From Candidatus Homeothermus arabinoxylanisolvens (GTDB taxonomy: Bacteria > Bacteroidota > Bacteroidia > Bacteroidales > Muribaculaceae), in NCBI GenBank assembly GCA_001689405.1, contig LUJO01000048.1:1-31015 (forward strand): 31,015 nt of DNA, in the 5' to 3' direction. Shown piece by piece: positions 17,120-24,320 of the stretch. The notes beneath the pieces were generated by a model that saw nothing but the letters and a program-made list of their open reading frames with translations, was not told the DNA's origin and did not search any database. Each line of letters starts with the position of its first letter. Within the stretch, counting starts at the first letter, position 1. Both the position numbers and the translations under genes were made by a program.

Positions 17120-17812
17120 TCAGACGCAATCCTGAATATTAATAATACGTTCTACTACATAAAGAGCGCATATATCACCGAGCGCCACATCCATATCGTC
17201 ATAGTTGCGGTTTTCACTGCGCAACACCACTTTTGACGGGTCCTCCTGATGACGGCGCACATACTTCACCACTCTGCGGTTTTCCATCACCACGACATAT
17301 ATCTGCCCCCATAATATGTTCTGCAGGTCGCTCTGAGGCAGGAAAGCCACGTAACCGCCATTGTTGATCTTCGGCATCATCGAGTCGCCCTTGGCCCTCA
17401 CCACTATCCAGTCAGGATTAAGGTTAGGGAAATTCAGACGGCCAATGACATTTTCCTCGGTAAACGCACGCGACATCTCGGTACACCCTGCCGCCACATC
17501 GATATCGTAGACCGGGATGCCCTCGTTGATACACGACACGACAACCTCACCCGACGACACGGCTATAGCCCGCGACACTTTGTCAAACGGCAGCCCCTTT
17601 CCGTCGCGCAACCAGTCCTTCGACACATTGAGGTTCACGACTATGCGGTTGAGCAGAGCCTCGCTTACAGGCAACCGGCCGCTAAGATACTTTGACACAT
17701 TGGAGGCGTCTATGCCTATGGTTTTCGCGAGCTGCGACTGCGAAAGGTGCTTTAGCTGCATAATATGCCTTATACGGCTTATTATTGCATCCTGAGAGTG
17801 TGATGTTTCCAT
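17120..17812 (-). CDS. XRE-family repressor with C-terminal S24 (LexA/CI-like) peptidase domain
   Basis: A 230-residue DNA-binding regulator. The start is ATG 17812; the longer frame begins with TTG inside the promoter -7 box and is rejected. Residues 10-65 form a helix-turn-helix (LSQSQLAKTIGIDASNVSKYLSG). Residues 95-225 form an S24 domain with the Ala108-Gly109 cleavage-site pair (DVAAGC), catalytic Ser144 (KGDSMMP) and Lys183 (RRVVKYV). The self-cleavage machinery therefore looks intact. Family logic is repression relieved by RecA-stimulated or stress-induced cleavage. A dyad operator covers its own promoter, so autoregulation is likely, and trmB-mrp downstream would follow. Bacteroidales carry such genes as chromosomal regulators and as prophage repressors, but no phage genes are here. 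Confidence 0.9.
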   Translation of the reverse strand: METSHSQDAIISRIRHIMQLKHLSQSQLAKTIGIDASNVSKYLSGRLPVSEALLNRIVVNLNVSKDWLRDGKGLPFDKVSRAIAVSSGEVVVSCINEGIPVYDIDVAAGCTEMSRAFTEENVIGRLNFPNLNPDWIVVRAKGDSMMPKINNGGYVAFLPQSDLQNILWGQIYVVVMENRRVVKYVRRHQEDPSKVVLRSENRNYDDMDVALGDICALYVVERIINIQDCV

Positions 17813-17833
17813 AATTGAGGTGGTTTTACATTG

Positions 17834-17865
17834 CAAAAATACTTCAACAATTGCAATAATGCAAG
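17834..17865 (-). promoter_or_regulatory. Promoter of the XRE-S24-trmB-mrp unit
   Basis: On the minus strand, CTTG (17865-17862) and TATTTTTG (17841-17834) are separated by 20 bases, close to the Bacteroidetes TTTG/TAnnTTTG promoter. Transcription would start near 17828, about 15 bases before the ATG at 17812. This supports that start codon. Confidence 0.7.
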
Positions 17866-17878
17866 TTTTTGCATTATT
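17851..17878. promoter_or_regulatory. Dyad operator, probable XRE-S24 autoregulatory site
   Basis: A perfect 10-bp inverted repeat (AATAATGCAA at 17855-17864, TTGCATTATT at 17869-17878) with a 4-base spacer covers the -33 box of the repressor promoter. The half-site word TTGCA/TGCAA recurs at 17831, 17851, 17860 and 17870, with intervals suggesting more than one bound dimer. It lies 33-60 bases upstream of the panB -33 box, so panB could share control. Confidence 0.7.
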
Positions 17879-17910
17879 ATTTTGTACTTGCCCAATAAAA
17901 AACAGTTATA

Positions 17911-17942
17911 TTTGCTTGTCAATAAGATAAGAGGTAACTTTG
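17911..17942 (+). promoter_or_regulatory. panB promoter, TTTG-N20-TAACTTTG
   Basis: A consensus Bacteroidetes sigma-ABfr promoter: TTTG (17911-17914), 20 bases, TAACTTTG (17935-17942), with the panB ATG 25 bases downstream. An overlapping second candidate, TTTG (17881) with TATATTTG (17907), lies upstream. Confidence 0.8.
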
Positions 17943-17967
17943 CGCGTCTTTATAAACGATTAACAAA

Positions 17968-18786
17968 ATGTCAACTTACACAGAAGACCAACGCAAAGTG
18001 ACCACTCATCGCCTTAGCGAAATGAAAGCGCGCGGCGAAAAGATAGCCATGCTTACAGCCTATGACTTTTCAATGGCAAAGCTCATCGACGAAGCCGGCA
18101 TGGACGTGATACTCGTAGGCGACTCCGCCTCAAATGTCATGGCGGGCAACATAACCACCCTGCCTATCACCCTCGACCAGATGATATATCATGCCAAATC
18201 GGTGGTGAAAGGCGTCAAAAGAGCGCTTGTTGTCGTAGACCTGCCGTTCGGCAGCTATCAGGGCAACAGCAAGGAGGCCCTTGCATCGGCTATCAGAATC
18301 ATGAAAGAGAGCCATGCCGAGGCCGTTAAAATGGAGGGAGGTGCGGAAATACGCGAGTCAATAGAGCGCGTGCTCTGCGCCGGCATTCCCGTCATGGGCC
18401 ACCTCGGACTCACCCCGCAGTCCATCAACAAGTTCGGCACCTACGCAGTGCGTGCCAAAGAGGAAGCCGAAGCCGAGAAACTCGTAGCCGACGCCAAGTT
18501 GCTCGAAGAGATAGGCTGCTTCGCCCTCGTCCTTGAAAAGATACCCGCACAGCTTGCCACCCGCGTAGCAGCCGAGGTGTCCATTCCCGTAATCGGCATA
18601 GGAGCCGGAGGCGGTGTCGACGGCCAAGTACTCGTCATGCACGATATGCTCGGCATCAACAAAGGTTTCTCACCGCGTTTCTTGCGTCGTTACGCCGACC
18701 TGTCGACAGTCATCAACGATGCCGTGGCCCACTACATCGATGACGTGAAGACCCGCGACTTCCCCAACGACAAGGAGCAATACTGA
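17968..18786 (+). CDS. panB: 3-methyl-2-oxobutanoate hydroxymethyltransferase (ketopantoate hydroxymethyltransferase)
   Basis: First committed step of pantothenate/CoA synthesis: 2-ketoisovalerate plus 5,10-methylene-tetrahydrofolate gives ketopantoate. Family blocks are present in order: MLTAYDFSMAKLIDEAGMD, VILVGDSASNVMAG (Mg-binding Asp), VVVDLPFGSYQ, VKMEGG, VMGHLGLTPQSIN and FALVLEKIP. GIGAGGGVDGQVLVMHDMLG follows. The 272-residue length is normal. It has its own consensus promoter and a hairpin after it, and is divergent from the XRE-S24 regulator. No other pan gene is in the window. Confidence 0.97.
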   Translation: MSTYTEDQRKVTTHRLSEMKARGEKIAMLTAYDFSMAKLIDEAGMDVILVGDSASNVMAGNITTLPITLDQMIYHAKSVVKGVKRALVVVDLPFGSYQGNSKEALASAIRIMKESHAEAVKMEGGAEIRESIERVLCAGIPVMGHLGLTPQSINKFGTYAVRAKEEAEAEKLVADAKLLEEIGCFALVLEKIPAQLATRVAAEVSIPVIGIGAGGGVDGQVLVMHDMLGINKGFSPRFLRRYADLSTVINDAVAHYIDDVKTRDFPNDKEQY

Positions 18787-18831
18787 TATGACAAGATAGC
18801 GGCGCATGACATGGCGCTACCGAATATATGA

Positions 18832-18863
18832 CACGGAGCACGGCAGCATTGTCGTGCTCCGTG
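18832..18863 (+). terminator. Hairpin terminator after panB
   Basis: A perfect 11-bp stem (CACGGAGCACG with CGTGCTCCGTG) encloses a 10-base loop. The downstream T-tract is weak (CTGCATATAAAAATTTC), so termination efficiency is uncertain. Confidence 0.65.
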
Positions 18864-18985
18864 CTGCATATAAAAATTTCACTCATCGGGCATTTTTCAT
18901 AGCAGTCTGTCATAAAATTTCGTAAAATAGTTATTCAGTAATTAAAAGTAGACACCGATAACCGACAATTAATAAAAAACTTTTG

Positions 18986-18993
18986 TATTTTTG
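18986..18993 (+). promoter_or_regulatory. -7 box TATTTTTG of the pseudokinase-GNAT operon
   Basis: An exact TAnnTTTG match 23 bases upstream of the ATG at 19017, implying a very short leader. No good TTTG box was found 19-21 bases upstream of it. Confidence 0.6.
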
Positions 18994-19016
18994 CCGTTCA
19001 AACAACGTTTCAACCG

Positions 19017-19820
19017 ATGACAAAAAACGAAGCCGCCCCGCAACCGTCAAGCGAAAAATGGACCGAGATAACGCTTCTTCCCGAATGGGAGGAGGAATAC
19101 TACCTCGTATATACGGCCAAGAAATACGGGAAATGGGTCATGCTCAAGACCCTGAAGCCGGAGTATGCCGACCATCCCGACTTTAACGCGATGATTGAAA
19201 AAGAGTTTGAAGTACGTTACAACCTTGCCCATCCCCACATAGTCATGATCAACGACTTCGAGGAGATACCCGGACTGGGCAAATGTATCATTACCGACGA
19301 CGTATACGGCGACTCGCTCCGTAAGTTGATGGACGAAAACAAAGTGACTCCAGAGATAATACAAAAACTCCGTCACGACCTCCTCGACGCAATCGACTAC
19401 ATTCAGACCAACCATATAGTACATCATCCGATACGCCCCGAGACTATAATTTTCACTGAAAATGTAGGCAACCTGAAGCTGATAGACGTAGGCTTCGACC
19501 AGCTGAAGCATATGGAGCCGGCCGACATGTCGGAAGACATATACAACTACGGACTCGTACTAAACGAAGCTCTCGACCATGTGGAGGGTAAAAACACGCT
19601 GCTCCGCAAAGTGGCGAAAAAATGCATGGATCCGGACCCTGACAAGCGTTACCGCGACGTTCAGGACCTGCACCTCGCACTCGAACATCGCTCAAGCAAT
19701 CAACTATATATCCTACTGATTGTTTTTCTTTCATTGATGATCGTTCTGCTCGCTTGGCTGAACACCCGTCATCCGACACAGGCAACCGATAGCCGACCAT
19801 CGATAGAAAACGTAAAATAG
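19017..19820 (+). CDS. Membrane-anchored protein kinase-like protein, probable pseudokinase
   Basis: 267 residues with a Ser/Thr kinase fold (about 15-225) and one C-terminal membrane helix (LYILLIVFLSLMIVLLAWL, 230-248). Recognisable kinase elements are the beta-3 lysine (VMLKTL, Lys44), an alpha-C region with Glu63/Glu65 before HPHIV, a DxG motif (LIDVG, Asp157), DIYNYGLVLNEAL and the late arginine block MDPDPDKRY. The glycine-rich loop is absent. The HRDLKPEN catalytic loop reads HHPIRPET, so the catalytic Asp is Pro138, the Lys is Arg140 and the Asn is Thr143. Phosphotransfer by the normal mechanism is therefore unlikely; a scaffold or sensor role in the cytoplasm at the inner membrane is inferred. 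The GNAT-like gene follows after 8 bases. Confidence 0.85.
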   Translation: MTKNEAAPQPSSEKWTEITLLPEWEEEYYLVYTAKKYGKWVMLKTLKPEYADHPDFNAMIEKEFEVRYNLAHPHIVMINDFEEIPGLGKCIITDDVYGDSLRKLMDENKVTPEIIQKLRHDLLDAIDYIQTNHIVHHPIRPETIIFTENVGNLKLIDVGFDQLKHMEPADMSEDIYNYGLVLNEALDHVEGKNTLLRKVAKKCMDPDPDKRYRDVQDLHLALEHRSSNQLYILLIVFLSLMIVLLAWLNTRHPTQATDSRPSIENVK

Positions 19821-19828
19821 CAATCGCA

Positions 19829-20971
19829 ATGTCAGTTGAAATAAGAGAAATCGACCCTACCCGATCGCAGCTCAAAGAGTATGTGAAGTTTGGCATAGAC
19901 CTGTATAAAGGCAATGACTGCTTCGTGCCGCCGCTTATCTACGACGAGATCGACACACTGTCGCCCGACAAGAATCCGGCATTTGACTACTGCACGGCCA
20001 AGTCTTGGATGGCTTATCGCGACGGTAAGCCCGTAGGACGCATAACCGGTATCGTCAACTCGGTCGTCAATGACCGCACCGGATCGCACGACCTGCGCTT
20101 CGGCTTCATGGACTTCATAGACGATGACGAAGTGGTCGACGCGCTGTTCAACGAACTCATGCGATGGGGAAAGTCGCAGGGACTTACCTCCATAGTCGGG
20201 CCCATGGGCTTCAGCGACATGGACCACGAAGGCATGCTGACATACGGCTTCGACGAACTCGGCACGATGGCCACGATATACAACTATCCTTACTATCCCC
20301 GCCATATGGAACGCCTCGGCTTCAGAAGCGACGCCGAGTGGGTGGAATACCGCATGACCGTGCCCGACAAAGTACCCGACCAGCTTCAGCGCGTAGGCGA
20401 CATAGTAAGACGCAAGTACGGTCTTCGCACAATAAAGTTCACAAGCTCGAAAAAGCTCAAGGAACAGTACGGACAGGCTCTGTTTGAACTCATCAACGAG
20501 GCCTATGACAGCCTGTACGGCTACTCACCTCTGACAAAACGGCAGATTGACTACTACATAAGCATATATCTGCCCATCCTTCGGCTTGAGAATGTATGTG
20601 TCATAGTTGACTCCGATGACAAGCTCGTGGGAGTAGGCATATCCATTCCGTCGCTGTCGCGGGCTCTGCAGAAGTCGCGCGGACGCCTGTTTCCGTTAGG
20701 ATGGACCCATCTGCTTAAAGCGCTCTACCGCCCCAATGATGTAGTAGACCTGCTCCTCGTGGCCGTAAAACCCGAATACCAGAGCAAGGGAGTGAACGCA
20801 CTTCTGTTTACCGACCTGCTGCCGGTATATATTAAAAACGGCTATCGCTGGGCCGAGAGCAATCCGGAACTTGCCGAAAACGAAAACGTGCAGCAACAGT
20901 GGAAGTTTTTTGACCGTCGTCAACACCGTCGCCGCACCGCTTTCAGAAAAGATATACCCGATACGCTCTAA
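19829..20971 (+). CDS. GNAT-like N-acetyltransferase family protein, function unknown
   Basis: 380 cytoplasmic residues without signal peptide. The C-terminal half has an acetyl-CoA-binding-like block, VDLLLVAVKPEYQSKGVNALLFTDL, followed by GYRWAESNPELAENENVQQQW, as in GNAT enzymes. The N-terminal half (FVPPLIYDEIDTLSPDKNP, then VGRITGIVN and GFMDFIDDDEVVDALFNE) is a second, degenerate GNAT-like module. The conserved block IVGPMGFSDMDHEGMLTYGFDE links the two. This family recurs in Bacteroidetes as an uncharacterised protein; the substrate is unknown to me. It is in a two-gene operon with the pseudokinase. Its stop codon overlaps the stop codon of the opposite-strand lipoprotein by two bases. 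Confidence 0.78.
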   Translation: MSVEIREIDPTRSQLKEYVKFGIDLYKGNDCFVPPLIYDEIDTLSPDKNPAFDYCTAKSWMAYRDGKPVGRITGIVNSVVNDRTGSHDLRFGFMDFIDDDEVVDALFNELMRWGKSQGLTSIVGPMGFSDMDHEGMLTYGFDELGTMATIYNYPYYPRHMERLGFRSDAEWVEYRMTVPDKVPDQLQRVGDIVRRKYGLRTIKFTSSKKLKEQYGQALFELINEAYDSLYGYSPLTKRQIDYYISIYLPILRLENVCVIVDSDDKLVGVGISIPSLSRALQKSRGRLFPLGWTHLLKALYRPNDVVDLLLVAVKPEYQSKGVNALLFTDLLPVYIKNGYRWAESNPELAENENVQQQWKFFDRRQHRRRTAFRKDIPDTL

Positions 20972-21306
20972 AAACGCGTATAATACAATTCCGCTCCCGT
21001 ATAGTCATCATACAGAATCAGATTGACGGGGCCGTCCATATCCCAGCCATAATTCCATTCATCGCCGTTCTGGAAGTAAATGTCCACTTCATAATCATTC
21101 CAGTCCCACGTGAAATCGTAGGTGCCGTTGAAGTCGCTGTAACTGCCCCAGCCGTCACTGTCAAAAACAAAGGTGCTCCGACCGTCATCCTGAACCCATT
21201 TACCAAGAAAAGGAGCGTTTATAGGGTCGTAGTCCTCGTCATCGCACGACACCATGCTGACCGATAGTACCGTAAGCATAATTCCCAATAGAAAGGCCTT
21301 TTTCAT
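20968..21306 (-). CDS. Small aromatic- and Asp-rich lipoprotein
   Basis: 112 residues with a lipoprotein signal (MKKAFLLGIMLTVLSVSMVSC, modified Cys21). The mature part (DDEDYDPINAPFLGKWVQDD onward) is unusually rich in Trp, Tyr, Phe, Asp and Gly. It suggests a small lipocalin-like or eight-stranded beta sandwich (GKW opening, alternating pattern FDSDGWGSYSDFNGTYDFTW). I do not recognise a family with a known function. It is divergent from the GH3-type gene and shares a promoter region with it; it ends overlapping the GNAT stop codon tail to tail. Confidence 0.82.
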   Translation of the reverse strand: MKKAFLLGIMLTVLSVSMVSCDDEDYDPINAPFLGKWVQDDGRSTFVFDSDGWGSYSDFNGTYDFTWDWNDYEVDIYFQNGDEWNYGWDMDGPVNLILYDDYTGAELYYTRF

Positions 21307-21337
21307 CTGTCTTTAATTAATGTTATATTCTTAATTT

Positions 21338-21366
21338 TTCAACAAATTTAGTGTAACTTTGTTGAA
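21338..21366. promoter_or_regulatory. Face-to-face promoters for the lipoprotein (-) and GH3-type gene (+) within a dyad
   Basis: Two exact -7 boxes lie three bases apart: TAAATTTG on the minus strand (21350-21343) and TAACTTTG on the plus strand (21354-21361). A perfect 9-bp inverted repeat (TTCAACAAA at 21338-21346, TTTGTTGAA at 21358-21366) overlaps both. The two promoters should exclude each other or answer to one symmetric regulator. Confidence 0.65.
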
Positions 21367-21385
21367 CTACGATTAAAATTAGTCA

Positions 21386-22903
21386 ATGAATTTAACTTCG
21401 CTTGTCAGACCGCATTTCGTAAAGCGGATCGACGCAATGACATATGCCACACTGCATGCACGCGACGCACAGTCGGCGCAACTCGGCATGCTGTTGAAAA
21501 ACGGTCGGCGCACCCTCGTAGGAGAGCGTGCCGGCTATGGAAGCATCGACAGCTACGATGACTACAGGAGTCGCGTGCCCGTAAGCGGATATGCCGACAT
21601 AAGGCCGCTGGTAGAGCGCATGATAGCCGGAGAGAAGGACATACTGTGGCCCGGGACGACAAAGCGCTTCGCCCAGTCGTCGGGCACCTCTGACGGAAAG
21701 AGCAAATACATTCCCGTCACAGCCGACTCACTGCGCCGCAACCACTATCAGGGGGGCAGCGATGTCGTGAGCTCTTATCTGCATCTATATCCCGACAGCC
21801 GCATGTTTGACGGCAAGGGCTTCATACTCGGCGGCAGCTTCGCCAACGAGCTGACACTTCCCGCAGGCATAAAAGTGGGCGATCTGTCAGCCAATCTTAT
21901 CGACGCCATCAACCCGCTTGTCAACCTTGTGAGAGTGCCGTCAAAACGCATAGCCCTCATGGAGGACTGGCGACAGAAACTTCCGGCTCTCGTCAAAGCA
22001 TCGATAAACAGCGACATAACCAACATATCGGGAGTGCCGTCATGGTTTCTGACCGTACTTAAAGAGGTCATAAAGGCGGCCGGAGCCTCGACTATCCATG
22101 ACGTATGGCCGCACCTTGAGGTGTTTTTCCACGGCGGCATATCGTTCAAGCCATACAGAGAACAATATGCACGCATAACCGACCCGTCGCGCATGCGTTA
22201 CCTTGAGACCTACAACGCCTCGGAAGGTTTTTTTGCGGTACAGTCCGCAATCGAAGACCCGTCGCTGCTTCTTCTGCTTGACATAGGGGTATTCTACGAA
22301 TTCATTCCTGTCGACGAGGACGGCGACCCGCATCCACATGCGCTTGCGGCATGGGAGGTGAAGGAGGGAGAGACATACGCCATGATCATAACCTCATGTA
22401 ACGGACTATGGCGTTACGCGCTGGGCGACACCGTGACCGTAACTTCGGTAAATCCGCTAAAAATAATCATCTCGGGGCGCACCAAGCACTACATCAACGC
22501 TTTCGGCGAAGAACTTATGGTGTACAACGCCGATGCAGCCATAGCCGCGACATGCCGCGAGACGGACTGCGCCATAACCAACTATACCGCGGCGCCGGTA
22601 TATGCTGGCGACAAGTCGCGCGGACGCCATGAGTGGCTTATAGAATTCAGCCGGGAACCTGACGACATCGAGGCCTTCGCCGACGCGCTCGACCGCAATC
22701 TCTGTCGTGAAAACTCAGACTATCAGGCAAAACGCGCCGGCAATCTGTTTCTTGACCGGCTCAACATAGTCAAGGGTCGGCACGGGGTATTTGACGAATG
22801 GCTCGCCTCTACGGGAAAACTCGGAGGCCAGCGCAAGGTTCCGCGCCTTAGCAATGACCGCCGCATCATGGACGCAATGCTGCGTATCAATGACATTGGA
22901 TAA
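21386..22903 (+). CDS. GH3 auxin-responsive-promoter family protein (acyl-acid amido synthetase-like)
   Basis: 505 residues of the ANL adenylating superfamily, GH3 branch. In plants GH3 enzymes adenylate a carboxylic acid and join it to an amino acid. Visible motifs are the phosphate-binding block AQSSGTSDGKSKYIPVT, the middle block ETYNASEGFFAVQ, the adenylate-binding block LWRYALGDTVTVTS and the C-terminal hinge IISGRTKHYINAFGEEL. These catalytic motifs look intact. The substrate in gut Bacteroidales is unknown; an N-acyl amino acid or amide product is plausible. The alkaline phosphatase follows by 21 bases and may be co-transcribed. Its promoter faces that of the small lipoprotein. Confidence 0.9.
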   Translation: MNLTSLVRPHFVKRIDAMTYATLHARDAQSAQLGMLLKNGRRTLVGERAGYGSIDSYDDYRSRVPVSGYADIRPLVERMIAGEKDILWPGTTKRFAQSSGTSDGKSKYIPVTADSLRRNHYQGGSDVVSSYLHLYPDSRMFDGKGFILGGSFANELTLPAGIKVGDLSANLIDAINPLVNLVRVPSKRIALMEDWRQKLPALVKASINSDITNISGVPSWFLTVLKEVIKAAGASTIHDVWPHLEVFFHGGISFKPYREQYARITDPSRMRYLETYNASEGFFAVQSAIEDPSLLLLLDIGVFYEFIPVDEDGDPHPHALAAWEVKEGETYAMIITSCNGLWRYALGDTVTVTSVNPLKIIISGRTKHYINAFGEELMVYNADAAIAATCRETDCAITNYTAAPVYAGDKSRGRHEWLIEFSREPDDIEAFADALDRNLCRENSDYQAKRAGNLFLDRLNIVKGRHGVFDEWLASTGKLGGQRKVPRLSNDRRIMDAMLRINDIG

Positions 22904-22924
22904 TCCTTTTTAACTATAACTTTT

Positions 22925-24310
22925 ATGAGATATTACCGATTAACACTTCTTGCACTGCTTATAACTACGGCCGCCATAGCCGGAGCGAAAGCCAGATATG
23001 TCTTTTACTTCATAGGCGACGGCATGGGCATGGGTCATGTCAATGCCACCCAGTACTACAACCGCATGGTGCTCGGCAATGAAGAGCCGCTGCTTATGAT
23101 GCAGTTTCCCGTGGCATCACAGGCATGGACATACTCGGCTTCGTCGCCCGTGACCGACTCGGCAGCCGCGGGCACCGCACTGTCCACAGGCTTCAAGACC
23201 AACAACTACATGGTAGCCATAGCGCCTGACTCGACCACCCACTATAAGTCAATAGCACGCACACTCAAAGATGAGGGCTGGGGAGTAGGCATACTCTCGT
23301 CAGTGGCTCCCGACGACGCCACACCGGCTGCATTCTATGCCAACCGTCTTGACCGAGGAATGTTGGACGGTATAGATGAAGATGCCGTGAAGTCAGGTTA
23401 CGAATTCATGGGCGGAGCCTCGCTGCGCGGGCTAAAAGACAGCGAAGGCCGTCCTAACGCAGTGGCAGAGATGCTTGACAAGTCTGGCATAAAGATACTG
23501 TACGGTACAGAGGGCCACGAGAACATCGACGCCGAGCGCCTTATGATATTAAGTCCCGAAGAGGCACGGAGCAATAATAATGACATCGGCTATACAATCG
23601 ACTCCATACCCGGAGCCATGACACTGCCGGAACTTACACGCGCCGGTCTCGCACAGGTAAGCCGTCGCTCGCCCGACCGTTTCTTCATGATGATCGAGGG
23701 GGGCAACATAGACCATGCCGCCCACGCCAATGACCCCGGCGGCGTGATAAAAGAGATACTCAACTTTCAAGATGCCATAAAAGTAGCCTACGACTTCTAC
23801 CTCCAGCACCCCGACGAGACTCTCATAGTAGTGACGGCCGACCATGACACCGGCGGCATGGCCCTGTCACGCAAAACCAAAGGCGGACTCGCACTTATCG
23901 ACAACCAACGCATAAGCAAAGACCGGCTTACCGACTACTGCCGCGACCTGCTCGAAAACAACAAGCCCATAACATGGGAGGAGATGAAGTCGCTGCTCTC
24001 TGACAAACTCGGTTTCTGGACCGCCATACCCGTCGATGAAAAAACGACCGAAAGTCTGCACGGTACGTTCAACCGCACATTTATCGACCGCACGGCACTA
24101 AGCGAGAGAGCATTATATAATGTATACAATGCATTTGTCACGGAGGTATTCAAGATATACAACAAGCAGGTAGGCACAGCCTTTATCAGCAGCAGCCATA
24201 CCGCCAATCCCGTACCGGTATTTGCCATAGGCGCCGGCGCCGGTAAGTTCAGCGGCGCGAACAACAATACCGACATACCCAAGCTCATATATGAAGCTAC
24301 CCGCCAATAG
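22925..24310 (+). CDS. Alkaline phosphatase (PhoA family)
   Basis: Periplasmic phosphomonoesterase. The signal peptide is MRYYRLTLLALLITTAAIAGAKA. Metal and catalytic residues are in place: IGDGMG (Asp32), nucleophile in VTDSAAAGTA (Ser79) and DDATPAAFYANR. Further on are MIEGGNIDHAAHAND, VVTADHDTGGM and a late His in SSSHTANPVP. Length 461 is typical. It follows the GH3-type gene after 21 bases, possibly in one transcript, and ends 10 bases from the convergent TPR gene. I see no Pho-box-like direct repeat upstream, so phosphate control is not supported. Confidence 0.95.
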   Translation: MRYYRLTLLALLITTAAIAGAKARYVFYFIGDGMGMGHVNATQYYNRMVLGNEEPLLMMQFPVASQAWTYSASSPVTDSAAAGTALSTGFKTNNYMVAIAPDSTTHYKSIARTLKDEGWGVGILSSVAPDDATPAAFYANRLDRGMLDGIDEDAVKSGYEFMGGASLRGLKDSEGRPNAVAEMLDKSGIKILYGTEGHENIDAERLMILSPEEARSNNNDIGYTIDSIPGAMTLPELTRAGLAQVSRRSPDRFFMMIEGGNIDHAAHANDPGGVIKEILNFQDAIKVAYDFYLQHPDETLIVVTADHDTGGMALSRKTKGGLALIDNQRISKDRLTDYCRDLLENNKPITWEEMKSLLSDKLGFWTAIPVDEKTTESLHGTFNRTFIDRTALSERALYNVYNAFVTEVFKIYNKQVGTAFISSSHTANPVPVFAIGAGAGKFSGANNNTDIPKLIYEATRQ

Positions 24311-24320
24311 CACGCTCAGC

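Noticed and set aside
16637..17236. 199-codon plus-strand open frame
   Set aside because: Antisense to trmB and the end of the XRE-S24 gene; unrecognisable translation.
17120..17812. Prophage CI-like repressor marking an integrated phage
   Set aside because: No integrase, structural or lysis genes flank it; neighbours are panB, trmB and mrp, so a chromosomal regulator is more likely.
17813..17836. TTG start adding eight residues to the XRE-S24 protein
   Set aside because: It overlaps the TATTTTTG promoter box, so transcription would begin downstream of it; ATG 17812 is preferred.
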